NCBI RefSeq assembly: GCF_017562075.2
Contig: NC_054082.1
Span: forward strand, 57,144,136-57,208,135
Source of the DNA: Anopheles merus
Lineage: Eukaryota; Arthropoda; Insecta; Diptera; Culicidae
Direction of reading: 5' to 3'
DNA length: 64,000 nt
The notes beneath the pieces are model-generated. The model made no database searches. It was not told the DNA's origin and was given only the letters and a program-made list of their open reading frames with translations. This document shows, piece after piece, positions 1 to 8,188 of this stretch. Position numbers and translations under genes: made by a program. Within the stretch, counting starts at the first letter, position 1, and every line of letters begins with the position of its first letter.

Positions 1-1746
1 GAGGGTCGGTTATGCGAATTGAAAAACGTTTTATCATACCGAATGTTTTACGAGCCTTATTTACGATTACGTCAATGTGATCGAGGAATGATAACCTGCT
101 ACCGAAACTTACACCAAGATCTTTTAACGAGAGCACGCGATTTATTACGATACCCTCAAGGTTATAAGCAATCGTAATGGGACAACGTGAACAACTGAAG
201 GACATGACATTTTTCGGGGCATAGAACTAGCTGGTTAGATGAGCACCATGATGTAAATCGGTTGAGCGGGTTTTGGAGCGATACGCAATCAACAGACGAT
301 ATAGATTTAAAAATCTTTAGGTCATCTGCATAACAAAGAAAAATAATCGAGTGGAATGACAGAGTTCACATTATTAATAAATAAAACGAACAATAAAGGA
401 CTCAACACGCTACCTTGAGGCACTCCCGATTTGGATGAAAAGGATTTGGAAAAGCAGGAGTTTATTTTAACACGAAAAGAGCGATTGCTAAGAAACGAAT
501 CAAGCTAACGAATGTGTGAGTCTATGAAACCCATTTTGGATAGCTTTGCAAGGAATACGGATAGGGTGAGGAATACGGTCAAAGGCTGCTTTAAAGTCAG
601 TATAAATGATATCAACCTGAGAACCGCTGTTTAAACTAGAGGTGATAACGGAAGTCTAGAAAATAAGGTTTGTCAAGAAAGAGCGTTTAGGAAAGAAACC
701 GTGTTGCTGAGCTATAATGCAGTTTCTTACAATAAAGAGGATATATGAGTGAACTATAGATTCAAGTATTTTTTAGCTTGCACAGACAATGCAGATTCCA
801 CGGTAATTGGTAGCGTTTGCGCGATTACCTTTTCTTAGGGATAGGAGTAATATGAGCTAATTTCCATGTGTCCGTAAATGAACATGAGTTAATGTATATA
901 CGGTACAGTTTTACCAGGAGAGGACCAAGCACAATATTGCATTTCTTGTATACTGCTACTGGAATGTCATCTGGACCGGGATTATATGATTGTTTAAGAT
1001 TTTTTATTGCTTGTAAAACTGTGCTAAGGTGTCAGTTTAGGTTACTGTCATTGATTACATCGGTAAGCGTGTTATGAGTGGTATTAGAGATTGATGCTTT
1101 GGTTTGATTGATTCAGCATACACACTTGAAAAATGATCAGCTAGAAGGTTGCAGCAGCCGTCAATACCGGGTGCAGAGAGATTGCCAAGAGTTAGATGAG
1201 AAGGGATATCATTAGATTTACGACGTTTATCACCATATCCCCAAAAGGCTTTAGGGTGTAATTTAAACTTTGCTTGCACTCGGTGGACGTAAGATCTAAA
1301 GCAAGACCTGTTATTGTTGTGTACTGAATTGCCAGACTACGATGAGTTTCAATCGATAGGTTTATTAAAACTTAACTTGTTATTTGCATTCCCTACTTTT
1401 TATAATCCAGAATGCAACAATGTGAACTATGATCAATTAATAGTTATTACATGAAAATGTTATGATTGCAATGTGCGCTATGATCCAACAGTTATATATG
1501 CGATATGCATTAGAGGCGCATTTAAATATGCGCTTATGATGAGGGTCTCGCATGTCTTGACAATTACGTAGTGTGCGATTGCGATCTCTTTTGAGGGAGC
1601 GGAGAGTAGAGTCAGACCAAGGAGGGTAGTTGATAGGTTTAAAAAGGGGACAGCAGGAGGGGAAAGCCGAGATAATATTAGCATTAAAAGTAGTAACCAC
1701 ATCATTAATTGAAATATCTGTTTCTAAGAACGACCAGTTTATATTC
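1..1746 (-). pseudogene. Jockey/CR1-like LINE, linker and reverse-transcriptase part (decayed)
   Basis: Read on the minus strand this is the C-terminal half of a non-LTR retrotransposon ORF2. From right to left I see the endonuclease-RT linker (PPWSDSTLRSLKRDRN near 1600), a linker block with HPKAFWGYGDKRRKS near 1240, the RT motif PGPDDIP near 990 with TPIPKK near 830, the palm motif QVDIIYTDFKAAFD near 600, SGVPQGSVLSPLLF near 420, and YADDLKIF near 320. YADD lies in a different frame from the upstream PQGS motif, and several stops interrupt the frames, so this copy is dead. The 3' end lies beyond position 1. The upstream endonuclease part continues at 3393-4073 beyond an LTR element. Known of the family: APE-type endonuclease plus RT. 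The clade (Jockey versus CR1) is inferred from motif style only. Confidence 0.85.
1310..1490. other. unexplained ~170-bp interruption inside the LINE
   Basis: LINE homology on the minus strand runs well down to the AYRIYN block (about 1490) and resumes with SYVHRVQAKFKLHP (from about 1300). The AT-rich stretch between has no LINE-like translation and is longer than the linker in related elements. It contains imperfect direct repeats (TGATCATAG and ATCATAG). It may be a small inserted element or local expansion; I could not define ends or a target duplication. Confidence 0.4.
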
Positions 1747-1751
1747 GAAAG

Positions 1752-2052
1752 TGTTGTGGATAGACGTGCCGAGCCCTGGATTCGCCGTAGCAGTTGCGCT
1801 GCTGCTGGTCGTCATCCAGGAATCGACACTGCGCTCACGCACACTAATACGCCGCACTTAGCGATGCGCGCTAAGTGTGTGCAGAGCGCACCTAACGCAG
1901 GAGTGTGTAACAGGCTACCGGTCGAGCAGGGCTCCCGGTAGGGCTCACGGTGCGGCTCGTGCGCGCGGCCCCATACTTCATTGTATTGTGTTTTGTGTTA
2001 TTATTTATTATTTAATTCAGTTAATAAATGTGTAAAAGTTCAAACATAAAAG
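1752..2052 (+). repeat. 5' LTR of the non-autonomous gypsy-type element
   Basis: Begins TGTTGTGG and ends near ACATAAAAG, about 301 bp. It matches 3087-3388 with one difference in the first ~255 bases, but the last ~40 bases differ at many positions. An AATAAA-like TTAATAAATG lies near 2025-2032. Confidence 0.88.
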
Positions 2053-2070
2053 TGGCGACGAGGATGGGAT
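2053..2070 (+). promoter_or_regulatory. primer binding site, tRNA-Ser type
   Basis: TGGCGACGAGGATGGGAT directly follows the 5' LTR. As far as I know the family, this is complementary to the 3' end of insect tRNA-Ser(GCU), the primer used by Mag-type Ty3/gypsy elements. The tRNA identity comes from memory of the tRNA, not from a search. Confidence 0.75.
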
Positions 2071-2340
2071 CCTCTTGCGCAAGGAGGATCCTACAGAACC
2101 CGCGGCAGCCATCGCGTTTCGTTTGGCCTTTCTGCAGCGTCAGTGCAGCGGCCATCGCGATGGCACGGTTCCCTGTGCCTTTGGATACCGCGGAACACCG
2201 GGCCGCCGCCACCGCAGACACCGTGGCCCCGGCTGCTGTCCCATCACTGGCGACCGCTGCAATGGGCAGCCGGCTACACACCACCCACTGCAGCCGCATA
2301 TCAAGGGCGACGGCACATTCCCGCCGCGGCTCGAGCCCTG

Positions 2341-2612
2341 CAGCACGTCATCGGTGAAGCAGCAATCCCGCCGCAGCTCGAGCCCCGCATCACCAACAGC
2401 AACGCGCAAGTTGCTTCGGCTGCCGCACCTCAGCACATCATCGGCGAGGTCGCAATCCCGCCAAGGCTCGAGTCCGCCTCATCATCGGCAACCCGCAGGT
2501 TGCTTTGACTGCAGCACGGCAGCACGTCATCGGCGAGGTCGCATTCCCGCCGCGGCTCGAGCCCCGCATCACCAACGGCGACACGTAAGTCGCCTCGGCT
2601 GCAACGCAGCAG
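2341..2612 (+). repeat. ~90-bp minisatellite, three units
   Basis: Units starting CAGCACGTCATCGG or CAGCACATCATCGG lie at 2341, 2431 and 2520. Each contains CCCGCC, GGCTCGAG and a CATCACCAAC-like block. A partial, more diverged unit lies at about 2289-2340. Confidence 0.8.
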
Positions 2613-2785
2613 CCTCGCATCATAGGCGACGACACATTCCGCCTCACCTGCAGCAAACCCAGCACGTCCAGCCAGAGACGCCATCGCTGTGGCCGGCCAT
2701 TGCTGTCGCCGGTCATGGCCCTGCCGGTGCAAGGTTTCATCGCGGCACCACCCTCACCTCCCGGCAGGCGTAGCAGCGACGCTAC

Positions 2786-2970
2786 AACCCGAGGACGCGA
2801 ACGCGGCATCATCGCCGCCGCCCCGGGACAACGGTGCACCATAGCAGACGCTCCCGAGGAAAGCGAACGCGGCATCATCGCCGCCGCCCCGGGACAACAG
2901 GTCATCATCGCAGACGCGACCCCGAGGAACGCGAACGCGGCATCATCGCCGCCGCCCGGGAACATGAGCG
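2786..2970 (+). repeat. ~66-69-bp minisatellite, three units
   Basis: The core GCGAACGCGGCATCATCGCC recurs three times, each followed by GCCGCC and CGGGA. The units are separated by CCGAGGA-containing spacers. Confidence 0.8.
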
Positions 2971-3074
2971 CAGCAGCATCACGGGCCCCACTACGTACCA
3001 TCGGTCGAAGGATGTCACCACGCTGGTATTCCGTTGTGGAATATCACCCGCGTCGGTTCGACCCTTCGGTTATT

Positions 3075-3086
3075 AAAAGGGGGAGA
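3075..3086 (+). promoter_or_regulatory. polypurine tract of the gypsy-type element
   Basis: AAAAGGGGGAGA lies directly against the TGTTG start of the 3' LTR, as expected for a plus-strand primer. Confidence 0.8.
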
Positions 3087-3388
3087 TGTTGTGGATAGAC
3101 GTGCCGAGCCCTGGATTCGCCGTAGCAGTTGCGCTGCTGCTGGTCGACATCCAGGAATCGACACTGCGCTCACGCACACTAATACGCCGCACTTAGCGAT
3201 GCGCGCTAAGTGTGTGCAGAGCGCACCTAACGCAGGAGTGTGTAACAGGCTACCGGTCGAGCAGGGCTCCCGGTAGGGCTCACGGTGCGGCTCGTGCGCG
3301 CGGCCCCATACTTCATTGTATTGTGTTTTGTGTTATTATTTATTATGTAATTCGTGCAATAAATGATATACAAACCAAAACATAAAAG
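3087..3388 (+). repeat. 3' LTR of the non-autonomous gypsy-type element
   Basis: About 302 bp, the partner of 1752-2052. Near-identical over the first ~255 bases (one GT/GA difference); strongly different over the last ~40 bases, before converging again on ACATAAAAG. Confidence 0.88.
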
Positions 3389-3392
3389 AAAG

Positions 3393-3480
3393 CATAGCTG
3401 AAAGTTTAGAGTAATCTATTTTTTTAAAGTTATATCTACGTATATTTGACAATATACTGAGCGCGGAGCCTTTTGAATAT

Positions 3481-3542
<62 letters not shown>

Positions 3543-4073
3543 AAGAGAGAGAATTCTAAGGCTGAATGATAATCATCTGGTCTGAGTAAAGGTGCTACAC
3601 CCGACAGCACCTGAGAGTTTATATCAACTGCGCTCGCATTTGCGAAAATTAGATCTAATTGACGTCCCAGACTATTTTTGATCCCTGAGATTTGACGAAG
3701 ACTACACTCTGTTATTATGTCGCAAAATACATTAAGTTCAGCGTTACTTGATGAGTTTGGATTGCTTGAAACATAATATTTTTATGGAATAATAATGGGC
3801 ACCCAAACAATAGAAGGCATATTGAAGACACCTACACAAAACATTTATTCGTTTCTTTTTAGGCGGTGTTGAACCGCATCAATACTATTGGTTAGGCTAT
3901 TTAACAATACGTTATTTGCTATCATATATACCTGGCGAGATATGCCGCCTATAAATAGAGATACTCTCTGCATATTTATCTTTACACAGACCATCTCAAT
4001 GTTGGCTAGAGATGAAAGCAATTCGGTGATTAGATCCGCTGCACACGCAATTAGTACACCACCACCACGAGAG
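3393..4073 (-). pseudogene. Jockey/CR1-like LINE, endonuclease part
   Basis: The minus-strand translation gives an APE-type endonuclease in pieces. RGGGVLIA and MVCVKIN lie near 4060-3985; then, in another frame, a GDFN-like motif reads VFNMPSIVW near 3815. SLGRQLDLIFANAS lies near 3650, and RPDDYHSALEF, the terminal D-H type motif, near 3570. Reading on past the purine repeat and the LTR insertion, DYSKLSAM at about 3400 joins smoothly to NINWSF at about 1730. The N-terminal ~80 residues of the endonuclease are absent, so the copy is 5'-truncated at the junction with the RTE element. Stops and a frame change mark it as dead. Confidence 0.8.
3484..3552. repeat. (AG)n microsatellite
   Basis: About 56 bp of pure AG followed by an imperfect purine tail. 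It lies between the endonuclease motif block and the linker of the LINE. Confidence 0.95.
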
Positions 4074-4091
4074 TCTCTCTCTCTCTCTCTT
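4074..4091. repeat. (TC)n tract at the RTE 3' end / LINE junction
   Basis: Seventeen bases of TC repeat sit between the RTE stop codon region (4102) and the first LINE endonuclease codons. RTE-clade elements typically end in short tandem repeats, so this tract may be the RTE 3' terminus. Confidence 0.6.
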
Positions 4092-4734
4092 GTTGGCCTG
4101 CTCACGATAGAGCACGTCGATGTGATATGGCCCGGTCAACAATAATCCTCCAGGATGCTCGGTCCCTGGCTGCAGCCTCCCATCCATGCAGACACCTGAT
4201 CTCCGTCAGGTCTCGCTTCACCTGGTCTAGCCATCGAGTTCGCTGTGCTCCCCTGCGCCTTATGCCGAACTGGGGATCGCTGTCGAACACCTTCTTGGTG
4301 GGGCATGAGTCATCCTCATGACATGCCCCAGCCCGTATCCTGCCAGTCTTCGACACCGTCAGGATGCTCGGTTTGCCGTACAGCTCAGCAAGCTCGTGGT
4401 TCAACCTTCTCCTCCATGCTCTATGCTCGAACACACCGCCAAAGATGGTCCGGAGGATGCGTCGCTCAAACACGCCCAGAGCGTTTGCATCCTCCACTCG
4501 TATGGTCCAGGATTTGTGTTCGTAGAGGACCACCGGGTGAATCAATGTGCGATATATCTCACATTTTGTGCGGGCTGGAATTCTTCTGGATCTCAGCAGT
4601 CGGTGAAGCTCATAATATACACGATTCCCCTGCACAATGCGTCTCCGGGTTTCGCTGTTGATGTCAATGTCCGAAGTAACGACCGTCCCGAGATAGCAAA
4701 ACTCCTTACCACCTCGAGACTCTCGCCATCAATT

Positions 4735-4790
4735 AATACAGGAATCAGGAATTAGCACAGGATCCGGGACAGGATCTTTTAGGCGGCATT
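4735..4790 (-). other. deletion junction within the RTE reverse transcriptase
   Basis: RT motif 2 text (FRAITVLNAA) is followed within about 50 bases by text from after the catalytic palm (LIDGESLEVV). Two CAGGATC repeats sit at the join (about 4757-4776), a plausible microhomology scar. A stop follows NAA directly. Confidence 0.65.
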
Positions 4791-5780
4791 CAGAACTGTG
4801 ATGGCTCGAAAGTTCGAGCAATCCAGCCTGTCGCCCTTTTTGTATACTGGGTGAATAACACCCAACTTCCACTCCTCCCGTAGTTCCTCCTGCTCCCAGA
4901 CTTTCACGATCAGCTGATGTATTTTGATGATAAGCCTCTCCGGCCCCATCTTGAAGAGCACGGCCGCCAGTCCATCACTGTCAACAGACTTATTGCTTTT
5001 AAACTGCTTGATTGCGCTGGCAATTTCATCCAGACATGGCGGGGGCACCTCGTCGGCTGCACCGATGCTGTCGCTGTTGTTACTGCTGTGCTGCTGCTGT
5101 GGCAGTTGCCTTGTTCTGCCACTTGCGCCAGCCTCTCCTGCCTCTGCTTCATTCAGATGTCCTTCGTAGTAGTACTTCCACCTTTCAATCACCTCCCGCT
5201 CATCCGTCAGGAGATTTCCTTCCGCATCCCGGCACATAGCGGTTTTAGGAGCAATCCGTGCCTCATTCAATCTCCTGTAGAAAAAGCGGGTGTCCTCCGA
5301 CTGAGAAAGCTGCTTCAGCCGCTGTTCGTCTGACTCTTCAAAACAGCGCTGCTTGGCCTAGAAGAGCAGGGTTTGCTGTTTCCTCAGTTGTCTATAGATC
5401 TCCACGCTCTGACGGGTTTTATGCCGTAGCATGGGGCCGCGCGCTGCATTCTTCTCGGATAGTGCTCGTCTGCACTTTTCGTCGAACCATTCCTTTTTCT
5501 CTCTACGTGGTAAGCGGCCGATGTTGTGTTCGGTTGCAGTGCTGATGGCTCGTTCCATTATACGCCAATGATCGGCGAGGGGCATCGCGGTGATGTTGTT
5601 GTCGGCCGGAAGCGCTTCCCCGAGCGCTGTCGCGTACCCCTCCGCCACATCAACACACTTCAACCGGTCCAGGTTAGGCCTTGGAGTGGGCTGACTCCGT
5701 TGGTTGTTAACCACGCAGAGTTTCTGGCGCAGCTTTACCATTGCCATGAAATGGTCCGAGTCGACGTTTGCGCCTCTATA

Positions 5781-5785
5781 CGTTT
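5781..5785. repeat. target site duplication of the BEL element (left)
   Basis: CGTTT, repeated at 14048-14052. The duplicate RTE copy at about 14336 shows the undisturbed site CTATACGTTTTAACG. Confidence 0.9.
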
Positions 5786-6247
5786 TGTCGCCGACAGAAA
5801 TGAACAAGGTCTAAAAATAGAAATGAACTAATTAGGATTAAGACTAGAACTAGGATGAATTCGGAAGTAGGATGAACTATAGCATAGGATTAGATAGGAA
5901 GGCCACGCCCACTTTATAGATTAGGACAGCTTGTGCGGTTAGTAGTTTAAGTAGTGTTAGTAATTAGGATGCGCGCGTAAAGTGCGTGGGCATAGAAGCC
6001 ACATTAAAATAAGGGTGGGGGTATTCATGATAAGGACATAGGGCATAAGGAAACTAGGATTAGGAAAATTAGGATTAGGCATCGCTAGAGTAAGATAGCG
6101 GCGTAGAACGGCTACGCTGATATGAATGAATAAAGTAAGTTCCGTTCTTCCCTAAGAACAGTGTAGCGTTACTTACTCCGCTTGCATACGGGGTTGCGAT
6201 TCCGTCACTGCAGACCTTCTACTGGGATTATTGCCCGGTTAAGGATA
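5786..6247 (+). repeat. 5' LTR of the BEL element
   Basis: Runs from TGTCGCCGACAG to GGTTAAGGATA, 462 bp, exactly 7800 bases from its partner. No mismatch was seen comparing line by line with 13586-14047. It contains GAATAAAGTAAG (6127-6138), a possible polyadenylation signal, followed by the presumed R/U5 region. Confidence 0.95.
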
Positions 6248-6265
6248 TGGTGGCTCCAGAGAGGA
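6248..6265 (+). promoter_or_regulatory. primer binding site of the BEL element
   Basis: TGGTGGCTCCAGAGAGGA abuts the 5' LTR and begins with TGG as expected for pairing with a tRNA CCA end. I could not assign the tRNA. Confidence 0.7.
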
Positions 6266-6299
6266 AGTAAACCTACACAGGAACTCAGAGTAGAGGATC

Positions 6300-7455
6300 C
6301 AGGAAGGACGATTCACTCGAAAACCCGGTCGGGGTACAGCCAGGAAGGACGATTTCCCTCGAAAGCCCAAGCCAGGGCAGGCCAGGAAGGACGATTCCCT
6401 CGAAAACCCGGACGGGGTACAGCCAGGAAGGACGATTCCCCCGAAAGCCCAAGCCAGGGCAGGCCAGGACGGAAGGATTGTCCCCGCGAAAGCCCAAGCC
6501 AGGGCAGGCCAGGACGGACGGACTGTCCCCACGAAAGCCCAAGCCAGGGCAGGCCAGGACGGACGGACTGTCCCCACGAAAGCCCAAGCCAGGGCAGGCC
6601 AGGACGGACGGACTGTCCCCACGAAAGCCCAAGCCAGGGCAGGCCAGGACGGACGGACTGTCCCCACGAAAGCCCAAGCCAGGGCAGGCCAGGACGGACG
6701 GACTGTCCCCGCGAAAGCCCAAGCCAGGGCAGGCCAGGACGGACGGACTGTCCCCGCGAAAGCCCAAGCCAGGGCAGGCCAGGAGGGACGGACTGTCCCC
6801 GCGAAAGCCCAAGCCAGGGCAGGTCAGGACGGACTGTCCCCACGAAAGCCCAAGCCAGGGCAGGCCAGGACGGACGGACTGTCCCCGCGAAAGCCCAAGC
6901 CAGGGCAGGCCAGGACGGACGGACTGTCCCCGCGAAAGCCCAAGCCAGGGCAGGCCAGGAGGGACGGACTGTCCCCGCGAAAGCCCAAGCCAGGGCAGGT
7001 CAGGACGGACTGTCCCCACGAAAGCCCAAGCCAGGGCAGGCCAGGACGGACGGACTGTCCCCGCGAAAGCCCAAGCCAGGGCAGGCCAGGACGGACGGAC
7101 TGTCCCCACGAAAGCCCAAGCCAGGGCAGGCCAGGACGGACGGACTGTCCCCACGAAAGCCCAAGCCAGGGCAGGCCAGGACGGACGGACTGTCCCCGCG
7201 AAAGCCCAAGCCAGGGCAGGCCAGGACGGACGGACTGTCCCCGCGAAAGCCCAAGCCAGGGCAGGCCAGGAGGGACGGACTGTCCCCGCGAAAGCCCAAG
7301 CCAGGGCAGGTCAGGACGGACTGTCCCCACGAAAGCCCAAGCCAGGGCAGGCCAGGACGGACGGACTGTCCCCGCGAAAGCCCAAGCCAGGGCAGGCCAG
7401 GACGTACGGACTGTCCCCACGAAAGCCCAAGCCAGGGCAGGCCAGGACGGAGGGG
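6300..7455 (+). repeat. 45/41-bp minisatellite in the BEL leader
   Basis: About 22 units of 45 bp from about 6470 on (core AAAGCCCAAGCCAGGGCAGG), preceded by five older units of about 41-42 bp carrying GGAAGGACGATTCCC. The 45-bp form differs from the 41-bp form by an extra GGAC step. Three 41-bp units (GTCAGGACGGACTG) recur in the main array. A four-unit, 176-bp block repeats at about 6690-6860, 6866-7040 and 7177-7350. The array is open in several frames on both strands, and the 41-bp units shift phase, so a conserved protein is unlikely. Confidence 0.95.
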
Positions 7456-8111
7456 ACGAAATCTCTCGCTTAAAAGCTCGGACCGAGCTCTAGGACGCTA
7501 GGAGAAGCAGTGAAAGGGAAAGTGCTAGTGGCGTGCGAGCAGAGGAGGAAATTGGTGAAAAGTTTCACGGAGCAGTGTGTGTCCATCGATTTGGACAGAA
7601 CCAGGAACCGGTGAGCAGCGAAGTGACGGAGAGTGATTAAAACAAAAACTGAAGCCGCAGTGTAGCAGTGAAGCAGTGCAGCAGCTCGGACCGAGCTAGG
7701 ACGATAAAAGAAGCAGCAGCAGAAGTGTGTAAAAGTGCAGTGAATAAAGAAACGCTTTGTATCGAAGATACGGAAAGTGCTAGTGGCGTGCGAGCAGAGG
7801 AGGAAAATTGGTGAAAAGTTTGACGGAGCAGTGTGTGTCCATCGATTTGGACAGAACCAGGAACCAGTGTAGCAGCGAAGCAGTGACGGAGAGTGATTAA
7901 AAAAAAAAAAAAAAAAAAAAAAACGCAGTGTAGCAGTGAAGCAGTGCAGCAGTGCAGCAGTGAGCAGTGTAGCAGTGTAGCAGCGAAGCAGTGACGGAGA
8001 GTGATTAAAAAAAAAAAAAAAAAAAAAAAAAACTGAAGCCGCGTTGTAGCAGTGAAGCAGTGCAGCAGTAAGCAGTGTAGCAGTGTAGCAGCGAAGCAGT
8101 GACGGAGAGTG

Positions 8112-8160
<49 letters not shown>

Positions 8161-8188
8161 GAAGCAGTGAACAGCAAGGCGAGACAGC
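7456..8188 (+). repeat. repetitive BEL leader with poly-A blocks
   Basis: A ~125-bp segment (AAAGTGCTAGTGGCGTGCGA...) at 7519-7642 recurs at 7774-7900. A second module (CAGCGAAGCAGTGACGGAGA followed by GTGATT and an A run, then CAGTGTAGCAGTGAAGCAG) occurs three times, with A runs of 25 (7899-7923), 26 (8007-8032) and 44 (8115-8158). A degenerate precursor GATTAAAACAAAAACTG lies at 7633. Ordinary frames here are low complexity only. Confidence 0.9.

Larger units (their letters stand above)
2071..3074 (+). other. GC-rich interior without gag or pol
   Basis: Several frames are open on both strands (for example 2075-2773 on plus, 232 codons, and 2438-3001 on minus). They translate to Arg/Ser/Pro/His low-complexity text with no zinc knuckle, protease or RT motif. 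Openness in many frames follows from GC richness and repeats. I do not call a protein gene here. Confidence 0.6.
1752..3387 (+). mobile_element. non-autonomous Ty3/gypsy-type LTR element
   Basis: About 1.64 kb flanked by two ~301-bp direct repeats that start TGTTGTGG. It has a primer binding site immediately after the left repeat and a purine tract immediately before the right one. The flanks GAAAG (1747-1751 and 3388-3392) form a probable 5-bp target duplication, or 4 bp if the final G belongs to the LTR. The interior is only about 1 kb of GC-rich minisatellite with no protease, RT, RNase H or integrase motif, so it must rely on enzymes from a related full element (TRIM/LARD-like). The insertion splits a minus-strand LINE whose reading continues on both sides. 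Assignment to a Mag-like lineage rests only on the tRNA-Ser primer site. Confidence 0.85.
4079..5785 (-). pseudogene. RTE-clade LINE, RT and C-terminal part (defective)
   Basis: Minus-strand reading, right to left. After the endonuclease end (NVDSDHF near 5750) comes a linker (GRLPRREKKEWFDEKCRR near 5490), a TAG stop at 5358-5360, RT fingers (KQFKSNKSVDSDGL near 5000, EEWKLGVIHPVYKKGDRL near 4850, FRAITVLNAA near 4790), then a sudden jump to the RT C-terminal region (GNRVYYELHRLL near 4620, ARTKCEIYRTLIHPVVLY near 4570, RGAQRTRWLDQVKRDL near 4220). The palm with the YADD active site is missing between about 4790 and 4740. Known of the family: endonuclease plus RT, short 3' UTR, frequent 5' truncation. 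The deletion and the stop make this copy inactive. It continues at 14053 beyond the BEL element. Confidence 0.88.

Noticed and set aside
2075..3001. Several 100-230-codon frames inside the gypsy-type element as a possible gag.
   Set aside because: Open in many frames on both strands, low complexity, no zinc knuckle or protease motif, and dominated by minisatellites.
6182..7501. Long plus-strand open frame (439 codons) and its antisense partners across the BEL leader.
   Set aside because: The 45-bp unit lacks stops in several frames, openness is shared by both strands, and the 41-bp units shift phase, so it is a repeat effect rather than a protein gene.
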